DNA from: Rutpela maculata
Lineage: Eukaryota > Arthropoda > Insecta > Coleoptera > Cerambycidae
Assembly (NCBI GenBank): GCA_936432065.2
Contig: OW386290.2
Span: forward strand, 131,486,677-131,550,676
DNA length: 64,000 nucleotides
Reading direction: 5' to 3'
The notes beneath the pieces were generated by a model, which saw nothing but the letters and a program-made list of their open reading frames with translations, was not told the origin of the DNA and made no database searches. The first letter of the stretch is position 1; each line of letters opens with the position of its first letter. Made by a program: the position numbers and the translations under genes. This document shows positions 34,301 to 46,300 of this stretch, piece after piece.

Positions 34301-37300
34301 TGTTCCTATAGTTTTTTTACAGCTTTTACATTTTGACAGTCTTCATTTTAATATGGGTATTACCTTCTATACAAACATTGGCCGGCATATTAAAGTTGCA
34401 AGTTTTGGAATTTTCGGCTTATCAAGAATGTAGTCGCCCCACCTCCATGCCAAAGTTCCCAATTCATCGGGAAGTATCCAAACAATTTACTTACTGTACA
34501 TACAAATATGTTTATTCGCATGATTTATTTGGGCGCTTTCAGACTTGCTTAGAACTTGAAATTTTGCAAATAGAGGAACTAATCTGAAATCCTCAAGAAA
34601 ATTAATAAAATTGGGAAACTCAAAGTGCCCGTCCCATTACGGCGAGTCAACTTTTTTCGGAACTTCCAAATTTGTATAATTCATAGATGGTCATTATTTG
34701 AACAGTTTGGTTTTTGTTTAATTAAAATAGGAAAGGAGGTGTTATTCATTATTCATTCATTATTTTTAGTTACCTTAGTGAACCCGTGTTCCACACGGGC
34801 ATTTTATAGTATACGTCCATAAATATTAAGAAATGGACGATGGAACCGGTCGGTCGTCTAAAAACACAATGTGTTCACAAAATGAATGAATTAGAAATAT
34901 TCAATAGGGAATAAGAGATCGCAGAAATAATTCATGCAACCTACCAGCTGCCTCGGAATTTTCTATATTTTCCAATAGTAATAGAGAACTCTTTAGTGGA
35001 TTAGTCTGTGTCTGTGGAAAAAATTGAGAGACAGATTTGTGAGGAAGAAAGCGAAAATAGAAGCCTTTATGTAGAAGCCCCTGAAACTCAGTGGGAATAT
35101 TTTAATAAAATGCTGTTTTATGCAAACTATTCCAAGCCAAGAAAGTAAGACGGAGCAATTAGATATCCTTCAATTGTTCTAATTTTATTCTTTCCATAGA
35201 AGAGCCACAGCGATTCCAAAATCAAGCGACCATAGTCGCTCTACTCTTTAGATATGCTTTTGTTTGTTTTAAATCACATCTTTGCAAGAAATTTTTACAA
35301 ATTATCATTATCAAGTTCATAATGATAAAATATTGGATGCTTACGTGAGCAGAATATTCAGTTTAAATTAAACACACAGAGATTCAAAAATAAAGTAAAT
35401 TTATGCAAAAAATGTATCACAAATACAATCTTTCAGTTTGACATTTTATGTAAAAAATGCAAACGCGCAAACGACGAACGTCAAAGTTTATAAATGGATC
35501 AATTTTGTGAACGTCGAACGGGAACGTTGAACGGCAACGTCAAAGTTTATAAATTGAGTGTTAGACAACAAGAAAGAATTTATTTGTTCACGTTATCGGA
35601 TTGGAGACGTCTCTTATCGATATGCAATTAACCTTTTCCACCAAAAGTTCCCTAACATGTTTGGTCACTACCCCTGCACTTTTGGGGTTTTACACTTTTT
35701 TTGCAAGTTTCGTATGGACTATTAAGCGGCTTTGCAAACTAATATCTTAGAAATAGCTATTGACTTTTTTGTTTGCAAAAACCAAGTACGATAACTTCAT
35801 ACACTTTACAAATTTGGGCTTATTGGACCCAAAGTCCCATAAGACATTGGCACCGTTCTTTACTAGCCCTCGTGTAAATTTACAGACCTTTTTGTAATGT
35901 TTCAAGGATATTTGAGTTTTTTACTGTCAAATCTATTTTTAATATTTTGTAAGTCTGATTCTACTATTTCTTTTAACAATTCCCAAGATTCAGATGAGTA
36001 GAAAATTGCTGTGTCATCAGCGAATGAAATAATGGTGCCTACAACATGTCATTTAACCGAAGCAGCTTTTGATAGTCCAATTAATGAAAAAAACATGCTT
36101 TACCTACCTTAAAATCAAATTGCCGATAAAATTACAAATGATTATTATATCCTCGGAAGGCGCTATCAGGGCCAGCCTGGCCAATCTTTTCGCGAAGGCA
36201 GCCACCAAAATCTCAGGCAAATGCGTGGAACTCAAAAACAAATCAGACAAATAAAAAAGTCTGGCCTTGTATTTAGTGTGGAATATTTCCGGCTCGAACA
36301 TGGAATACAGTTTACCAAAAATGTGCGGATAGTCCAAATTGTAGACTTGGATCATCGTAAAAATTCCTTGTAGTGCCAGAAGGCTTACCGGACCACCAAC
36401 ATCCAAAGAGTCCATTAAGAAGTCAGTTAAAAGGAGGGGTTTTTCTAAATGTGTCAGCACTCTTTCAAGAAGAACTATCAACAGCTGCTTGTGTGTTTGA
36501 GGAGTGTGCTCCCAGAGCATTACGCAGTGCCAGATTTTGTTCAAGCATTTGATTGTCACTGATTCCTCGTACGTAAAAAATGATTCTAAAACGAAAATAA
36601 AGAGATATCATAAATAAGTTTGTCATTGGTTATAGAAAGTAGATCATTTCTATATTTAGGGAGCTTATAGCTTATAGTTTAGCTTATTTAAAGTTTCAAT
36701 TGTAGGTGGTAAAGATATTTCACACGAGAAGTACAGCAGAAGCAGATACAAACGGTGCCGTGCTTAAGAAAATGATTTCGTAATTCGAGAATTTCTCCTA
36801 CATCCCTGATCTGATTCAAAAAATTTTTTGATAGGCCTTTAGAGACAACATTATAGAATGGCTATAGTTCATCTCAAATAAGAATGCAGTGTACATAAAG
36901 ATAGGGAACTTGTGTCCTTGTCTCTGAATGGTAAATTTACAAACCAAGTTCACACAGGAAAAAATTAGTAAATAAACAGATTTCTTGCCAGGTACCGAAA
37001 ATACATTATAAGTAATATTAAAATGAAATATTTTATTAAGTATATTTCCATATACATTTATTCCATAGGCGTGCGGATTAGGGGGGGGAAGATAGGGTCA
37101 GTTTTCAGGTAAATCCTATTTCTAACCAACTGCAAGTAGAGGGACTAACCTCAGGCCTTGAAGAAAATTAATAAAATTGGTAAATTTAAAATATAGCGGC
37201 CTAAAGTTTCGGAACTTCCAACTTTGGATAGTTTATAGACGGTCATTATTTGAATACGTTAGTTTCTGTTTAATAAAAATTGAATGGGGGTGGTATTCTG

Positions 37301-40300
37301 ATATATAAAATTAAACTACGAACATTGTTATTTAGAAAATAATATAATTATTACAACTATTCACTAATTCCTACAGCAATTCTTTAATGTAATAATGATA
37401 AGTAACAGGTAATTATGTTCACAATTCTTAAAAAGTTATGACATTAATATTATTATTTTTACTGTGATAAAATAAGAACCACAGAGTACAGTAACTACAC
37501 GGAGGCTAGTTACTGTACTCTGTGGTTCTTATTTTGGCGGCACCTTTGAGTTTTTATGTCTCGATTTCTGTGACCTTGTGTACACTGAGAGAAATGTGTT
37601 GTTAATTTATTTCTATGGATACACTGAGGAAACAATTTATTTCGAGTTGGATTGAAAAATATTACCATTTGAATTGTTTATAATCGGCGCCTATTTTCAG
37701 TTGAGTTGGGTACCAGGTTTTATTTATGAAAATTTTAATTCTCAGCTAATGTTTTGAACTTCCCAAAATGAGTGGAAATAAAACTCACAAATCCAAACTT
37801 AAAACGATAAACATTAACAGTATCAATGCAAAAGTGAGGTTGATTGATATACCATTTAAAAAATGGCGATGCGTACATAAATTTGGTTTTGGTGGGAAGG
37901 CTTGCTTTCACCTCTGTGCACTGTGTGTAAGAACATTCAAGCTGCAATTTTCCGTTAATTTTCATTTTGTGTATCAGTGATCTTGAGACGGCCCTGGGAG
38001 GATTCCAATTACTTGGGAATTCCCATGTGCCTGTGTAAACCGTGCTCTGTTTATACAGTGTCGGATTGTGGGCGCAAGGGCCCACCGGGAAAAATATTTA
38101 GGGGGGCCCGAACTAGAGATGTGGAAAGTCTGGAGGTGTACCCCCAGCGCCTCAGGTACAATTTCAGAAAATTAATGTTAAATTGTAGGAAAACACCGCT
38201 ACCCAAGGAATCACTACTTCCACATCCAGATTTTCTATCCAATTCTCACAACGAAAAAATTTTGTATGTGGAAATAATTGTTTATGGAACTTTAATAATA
38301 TATATTTGAAATCGTCTACCCCAAAAATCCATAAAACGATATACCACATTGGTAGTGGGGTGGGGGTGGTAGTGAGGGTGGATGAAGAAAAAAATATTTT
38401 GAGGTTTTTGGTTCTTGTAGACACACTAAATCACAATTTTTTTCATCCCCTTTAATAATCGTGTGGGGGTGGTAATGGGGGTGGCTAATGTCAAAATTTT
38501 TTTTGAGACATTAGCTTCTCTTGTATACAGGGTGTTTCGAAAAGATTGGGACAACGCTTAGCCGTAGATTCTTGACATCGAAGCAAGTCGATTTAACTCA
38601 AAAAGTAGTGGTCTAACTCTTTTCGTTTTCAAGATACAGGGTGGCAAAGTAAAAAAATTGTATTCGTAATTTGTCTCTATCTTAGAGACTATTATACGTA
38701 TCTATTTCAAAGTTGGTAACGTCATGTTTTTCAGGTCGCTAATTACAATGGTGCTATTACCAATGCCATATTTTATAGATGGCGCTAGTTACAGGACTTC
38801 TACGTGACACTTTAAGCTATAACTTTTTTGAGGTTAAGTTTTGGACATTGTCTTCTACTAGAATCGAAACGCAATTTGGTTTCCTAAAGAAAAGGTGTAC
38901 TTGTTTAAACGCGATGAAATGCACCCTTTCAGAGAAATACGCGATTTACAACTTTATCACACACCAGTTCGAGGAAATTCAATTATACCTAAAAGCGGTT
39001 TTCTTATCTAGTAGGTGTACGTCAAGTATGATGTCTTAAAGTCGTCAATAGTGTTTGTTGTAGATACGTATAATATTCTCCAAGATAAGAAACAAAATAT
39101 GAAAACAATTTTTTTACTATACCACTCTGTATCGTGAAAAAGAAAAGACCGCTATTTTTTGGGTTAAATCAACTTGTTTTGATGTCAAGAGTCTACGCTA
39201 AGCGTTGTCTCAATCTTTTCAAAACACCTGGGGTGTTGAATTTCTTCGAACTGGTGTGTGACAAAGTTGTAAATCGTTTTTTCTCTGAAAGGGTGCATTT
39301 TATCGCGTTTAAACAAGCACACCTTTTCTTTAGGAAACTAAATTGCGTTTCGATTATAGTAGAACATGATGTCCAAAACCTAACCTCAAAAAAAGTTATG
39401 GCTTAAAGTGTCACGTAAAAGTCCTGTAACTAGCGTCATCTATAAAATATGGCATCGGGAATATCACCATTGTAATTAGCGACATGAAAAACATGTCGTT
39501 ACCAACATTGAAGTAGATACGTCTAATAGTCTCCAAGATAGAGACAAATTACGAATACAATTTTTTTACTTTGCCACCCTGTATCTTGAAAACGATTCAT
39601 AATTCATAATCCAAATTTTGTAGGTAAAAGTAAATTATTGCTAACTTTTCGGGAATAAAACGTTCCGTAAAAAACTAAAAAGCTTTGCACTTGCAAAAGC
39701 ACGATGAATTTCGAATCATAAAATGTATTTGATTTGAGATTTGTACCGGTTAACCACACACCCAACACGCACGTGTTGCTCTTTGTCTTTGTGAAAAATC
39801 AACTACACTATACCAAGCGAGACACGCATGTTAAACGCAATTCAATTTAAGAACAGGCATACAATATAAAAAAATATGTTTTATATGGGAAAATGAGCGC
39901 AAGTTTCATATATTTTCTATTTTCGGCTTTTACATTATTTTTATTAAGAATAATAACAATCTCAATAATAATAACGTCTCTCAACGCCAGAGGCCCCAGG
40001 GGCCCCAAAACTGGTAAGTCGAGGGCCCACCGAGAAATTTCCCAGTTTCCCAGTGGTACAATCCGACGCTGCGTTTATAACATAAACAACTGCATTCTTA
40101 ACTGAGATGGACTATAGACTATTGAAAAGTCAAAAAAATATATTTTTTGATTTTCACACAAGTAAAAAAAATGTTCTTTCTTTAGTTTTCAATAGCCTAG
40201 TACCATTCTATGAAATTGTCTCTAAAAGCCTATCAAAAAATTTTTTCAATCAGTTCAGGGATGCAGGAGAAATTTTCGAATTACGTTCACGGAACCGCCC

Positions 40301-43300
40301 ACCTTAAGTGAAAGATAAGCTCATCTATAATCTACACTGAACACTTACCATTCTCGTTTCCACATAAAAGTTTCGTTTCACTATTCTGATATACCTGTAA
40401 TTTCTCCAACAAAAGTAAATAATTCATAATATACACTTCATTCGGATTAGATTTGGCTGTTAGAGGTGGCAGCAATTTCCAAGTGAAAAATAGTATATCA
40501 TCAAAGAGGAGATATTCAGTGTATTTATTGATTAGCTGCATATTGTTCTGTTTATTGGAAAGGATCTTCATAAGCACAGATTTTAATTTAGACAAAGGGA
40601 CATAACTGTCCAAGGATCCTTTAGATTCTAGCGGGTATTTTCCTTCGTGTGACAAAATGTTCATAGCAGTAGACAGTCCTAAAAACAAATTGGTGTTTAT
40701 TTTAGCTGGGAAAGGAGGCTAGTAATAAATGCACGTAATTAGTGCGTGCAACAGATCCTATTGGGGTTTACATTTGGAGGTGGTGTAATTCAAAATAATA
40801 ATACCAAGGCTTATCAAATTGTCGCTCAATATGTGCTGCTTGACCCTATTGACAGTTCAATTCATTATTATCTTCCTTTCTCGATTAAGGTATAATGATG
40901 AGAGCTTTAATTTCTCCTGTTTCCTTTGATGGGTTAACAGCATGTGTTTTAAAAAATATTAAAGACAAAGTAATTGATTATTTAATTAATATGTCAGTAA
41001 ATGAAGGAGATTTTCCCAACATACTCAAGCAAGCAATTACAATACCAGTTTATAAAAAAGGGCATACTATAGAAATTGAAAATTATAGGCAAATCTCTAT
41101 GTTAAGTGTCTTTTCTAAAATATTTGAAAGATTATTTATAACAGGTTAGTGTCTTTCATTGAAAAAAATAATATACTCACCGTTTCCCAACACGGTTTTA
41201 GGTCAAATAAATCCACAGAAACGGCCTCGTCTCATTTGTTAGAAAATGTCTACACAAACTTAGACAAGAGTCAGTACGTCGTGGCATTACTATTCGACCT
41301 CTCGAAGGCATTTGATACCGTCGACAAGAACATATTAAAACAAAAAATATATCATATTGATTTGAGGGGAAACATCCTGTCATGGATATTAAGTTATATG
41401 GAAGGTATAACATTTAAAGTAAAATTAAGTGCGGTGGAGTCAGTCACACGATGTAGCAATGGGGGTACCCCAAAGCTCTGTTCTTGGGCCCCTATTATTT
41501 TTGTTATATGTGAACTAACTATCTCACCAAAGGTCATCTAACTATGTTTGCTGATGACCTTACGGCAACTGTATCAGAAACGCCTGAAAAACTACAAGAA
41601 CTGGAAGAAGTTAGTTCATGGTCCCAAAGAGATAAACTGCTACTTAATAACAAAAAAACTGTTTATTAATTTCTATTTACAGAGACCGTTGCCGCATGAT
41701 ATACAATTTATTGACGACATTAGCTTATTGAGCAGCAGTAAATTGCTCGGCACTCATCTAGATAGTAAATTGTCATGGGATCTACATATTGAACAAGTCT
41801 GTAGCCAGTTGAATAAAGCCTATTTCGCCATTCTGCAGCTGAAAAGCACACTAAGTGAATCCGGACTTTTAAACATTTATTATGCACTAGCTTATACACA
41901 TATAACCTACAACATAGAATGCTGCATGGAAAGAGTCTTGATCTATCAAAAGAGGAAAAGAGGAGTTAATATTTAATACGGGTTATAATGAGAGTTGCAG
42001 AGTAACATACAAAAACAAAAAAATCCTCACGGCACCATGCATTTTTGTTTAAATGCCTCAGATATATAAGAAAAATATAGACCTTTTGTCAAAAGAAATC
42101 AGTATCATTCATATAACGACACGGCAGGGTGATTTGTTGAGCATACCAAATCACTTGACGACAACATTTAAACACTATCCACGTTACAACTGTATAGTAT
42201 TGTTTAAGAGGAGACAATGCCAATCACAAAGTTTCATCAGTAAAGATAAAGATGAAGTGGGGTGAAGGGTAGGCAATGTGGCTATTATAGGGCATCTGCA
42301 CGTGACGTTACAGCTAACCTCAAAAATATGTGTTTCATAAGATTTAAGAGTATTATGCAGCTATTATTGAAATTTCTGCCCGATTCCGGTATTTTCAACT
42401 AAAATTTAATTCAGTGTAATGCTTATGAAGTTCTAAATACTTTGTCCTAATAGATCATTTTCGATCAGCTGATTTTGACGCAGCTGTCTGGAGGGTACCC
42501 GAAACCTCATCCAATAACATGCAATGAAAATGAAAACAATTAATTAGAGATGAGTTGCTATTTAACAACCTATAATTTTATTAAAAAATAACATCTCTAG
42601 AAAACAAAATATCAGTTGGGTGCCCTCCACGCCGGCAGCATGACGTCAACTGAAAATGATCTATAAGATAGGACTCTTCTTGTAGGTTGGAAATCTAACC
42701 TGTAATTAGCAGTCTATTTTTATTAATCAATACTGAAAAACTATTTACGTGAATTTTTAAATATTTGCTTGAAGTCAGTATGGCTCCAAGCTAAAAATGC
42801 GTATACAAACATTAAAAATGAGAATAAACTTGAAAAACTTAAAATTTAAGGTTATGTTGGTTACATGATGCAGATGCTGCTGTAGGTGGCACCATCTATT
42901 AAAAAGCACTGTACTAAAAGTCTTGACTGGGAAAAGCAGTTTTTAGCCAAACGGCTGGCGTTATTAAACTGAAAAAAAGATATTCTTATAAGTAAATGAA
43001 TACTACACTTCTATTGAAGAAAGTTCTTAGCTAAAATTTGTTTATTACAAAGATTTCTCTTCACACTTCGTAATAAACAAATTTTAGCTAAAAACTGTCT
43101 TCAATAGAAATGTAGTATTAATTTACTTACAAGAATATCTTTTTTTTTCAACTTAATAATGCCAGCCGTTTGGCTAAAAACTGCTTTTTCCCAGTCAAGA
43201 TTTTTAGCACAGTGCTTTTTAATAGATGGTGTCACCTACAGCAGCATAAACTCAAAAATACGTGTTTCTTAAGATTTAAAAGTATTACGCATCTATTATT

Positions 43301-46300
43301 AAAATTTCTGCCTGATTCCCGTATTTTCAACTAAAATCTAGTTCAGTGTAATGTTTATGAAGTTCTAAATACTTTGTCCTAATAAAATAGGACTCTTTTT
43401 GTAGGTTGGAAATCTAACCTGTAATTAGCAGTCTATTTTTATTAATCAACAATATGGAAAAATTATTTACGTGAATTTTTAAATATTTGCTTGGAGCCAG
43501 TACGGCTCCAAGCTAAAAGTGCGTATACAAACATTAAAAATGAGAATAAACTTGAAAAACTTAAAATTTAAGGTTATGTTAGTTACATGATGCAGATGCT
43601 GCTGTAGGTGGCACCATCTATTAAAAAGCACTATACTAAAAGTCTTGACTGGGAAAAAGCAGTTTTTAGCCAAACGGCTGGCATTATTAAACTGAAAAAA
43701 ATATATTCTTATAAGTAAATGAATACTAACTACACTTCTATTGAAGAAAGTTTTTAGCTAAAATTTGTTTATTACGAAGTGTGAAGAGAAATCTTCGTAA
43801 TAAACAAATTTTAGCTAAAAATTTTCTTCAATAGAAGTGTAGTATTCATTTACTTACAAGAATATCTTTTTTTAAGTTTAATAACGCTAGCCGTTTGGCT
43901 GAAAACTGCTTTTTCCCAGTCAAGACTTTTAGTACAGTGCTTTTTAATGGTGGTGCCACCTACAGCAGCATCTGCATCATGTATCCAACATAACCTTAAA
44001 TTTTAAGTTTTTCAAGTTTATTCTCATTTTTAATGTTTGTATACGCATTTTTAGCTTGGAGCAGTACTGGCTCCAAGCAAATATTTAAAAATTCACGTAA
44101 ATAATTTTTCAATATTGTTGATTAATAAAAATAGACTGCTAATTACAGGTTAGATTTCCAACCTACAAAAAGAGTCCTATTTTATTAGGACAAAGTATTT
44201 AAAACTTCATAAACATTACACTGAACTAGATTTTAGTTGAAAATACGGGAACTAGGCAGAAATTTTAATAACAGCTGCATAATACTCTTAAACCTTAAAA
44301 AACACATATTTTTGAGGTTAGCTGTGACGTCACGTGCAGATGCCCTATAATAGCCACACTGCCTACCCTTCGCCCCACTTTAGCTTTAGCTTTACCGATG
44401 AAACTTTGTGATTGGTGTTGTCTCCTCTTAAAAGCATATTAGTATCGTGTTATAGTAACATTATCAAATATTTGAGATATTCGTAATTGAAGAGAGACTT
44501 CAATGCATTTGATTCATATAGTTTTAGTAAGACTTGCCATGTTAATTCCAATGCAGACAGTGCCGGATTTATGACGGGGCAATCGGGGCCTGGCCCTGGA
44601 GCCTCCACATTTGAAGACCAATAATAAATTCACGAGCTATTAACATTTTTGTAAAATTGACAATTCTGTGTTTTGAAGTTTCCCCTTGGCGTAAAGTTTT
44701 CATAGCCATTTAGAGCTCGTTATTTTCTCAAAACTTGCGCTTTGTGATTTTCGCACACAAGTGAAAGATAGAAGACAAGCTCAGTTTCGGAGCAGCCGTT
44801 GAAGAGACCCGAGGGGCTTCTCACTGGCCAAAATTTTCTACAGTATTGCCAATTGCCGGCAATAAAGTAGTATTTTTTTGTTATTGATGATATATTGCCA
44901 TTATTGCCAATTTATTTCCTTTAATTGGATTTATTTCCTGCTTATTGCCATTAATGCCTCTTTATTCCCACTAATGCTTCGCTAATGCCGTTGTTGAAAA
45001 TATTGCCATGTTATTGCTAAGAATATTATATAAAATTATTTCTCTTTTTTGCACTTCGGCGATGCCTACGGGCGGGTATAAGTTTATTTATCAGGAGTAA
45101 ATATACAAAAGGTTGTCGACTTGCAGAATTTAGTTATTAAGGAAAGCTTGGTTGTCATGGAAGTAAAAAATTACGACAAAGAGGGTGGAATGATGATGAA
45201 TCCCTTAATTTGCGAGCTTTTTCTAAGTGGAAACCAAGTTTGAACTGAAAGACACTATTAAATTCAAGGAAAAAAGCCAATATCATATGTATTGTCGACT
45301 GTATTATCCAAAATTATCAATGTTATTCAATTCATAATAGAATCAACTACAGTCCACATTAAGATGATGCAAGATCCAAAAGTGTTTAAAATTTTGAAAT
45401 ATAGTAAACAATAAAATAATTTTGTAGTAAATTATTTTTATTTATTACTATTTTTAACAAAAGCCAAACTGATTATAAATTGTCCCGTTTCTTGAATTCC
45501 GTAAATTTTTTTTTTGAATTTCTGATCTGTTAGTTCGGCTGATGGTGTACTGTGATACTCCCGTAAGTTTTATTGGACCATATATGTAGGATTTATGCAC
45601 CTCCTGAATATCTTCTTTAGCCGGCTATCACGTTTCTGACTTATGCGATTTCAGAGATACAGGGACCCTTTAGACCATCTACCACCCCCGTTATCACCCC
45701 TTCAGAAAGTGAAAATCAAAATTTCGTCTTGCTCGTGTCTAATAGATTCTAATAATAGTTATTTGTTTAATTAGGCAGCAAAATAGTAGATTGACTGCCG
45801 CGGCTGATAGGAACTCAGCCAAGGCAGTGAATCTATTTTGCTGCTGAGTTGAACATATAATTTTTTCGCCGATTGTTTAAATATATTTTAAAATATTTAA
45901 ATCATAATCTCTATAATTTTGTTGTTGTGAAAAATTCAATAAAAATTCATAAAAAGCGCAGTTGTTGCGCGTTGACATATGTCAATAGTCACCGTAATAA
46001 TGAAAGTTTGACAAATTACAAGTATTAATTACATTAGTTTCGAAAAAATATTTATTCATAATTGTACCAATACCAATATCAGTGTTAATTTTAAAAATGA
46101 CTAAAAATGCGTTGTTAATTTTTGTTGAAAATTTTCTGTAATTGTGTTTCTTACTAAATGTCATTTGCCAAAAAGTGTCAAATATTTAGTTGCCTGACGA
46201 CCAATAATTTTGCCTGCCTAGGCTGGAAAGTGAATACTTTCCAGCCTAGGCAGGACTTTGCTGATTGAAATTAGTCAGTAAAATTAGTATTTGCTGTCAA

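Larger units (their letters stand above)
38056..40071. mobile_element. hAT-like element, 2.0 kb, NOC4L intron 2
   Basis: TIRs CAGTGTCGGATTGT / CAGCGTCGGATTGT (one mismatch) and an 8-bp target duplication with one mismatch (TGTTTATA at 38048-38055, CGTTTATA at 40072-40079). Subterminal GGGCCCACCGG boxes occur at both ends. No transposase; the body is element B copy 3 and a nested palindrome. Confidence 0.88.
36715..40310. repeat. inverted repeat pair spanning NOC4L intron 2
   Basis: 36752-36880 (CGGTGCCGTG..TAATTCGAGAATTTCTCC..) is the reverse complement of 40180-40300 (..GGAGAAATTTTCGAATTACG..CGGAACCG), about 85% by eye. The arms are 3.3 kb apart and flank the hAT element. They may be the ends of one large TIR element; no transposase is seen inside. 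Confidence 0.6.

Noticed and set aside
35005..35148. 47-codon frame with Glu-rich, protein-like composition
   Set aside because: No start codon, no splice signals and no recognised family; could be a relic but not supportable.
37735..38085. 116-codon minus-strand frame and the overlapping plus-strand frames
   Set aside because: They overlap on both strands in an intron and run into the hAT end; no family recognised.
38779..39406. Two 86- and 90-codon frames
   Set aside because: They are mirror images produced by the palindrome at 38526-39600.
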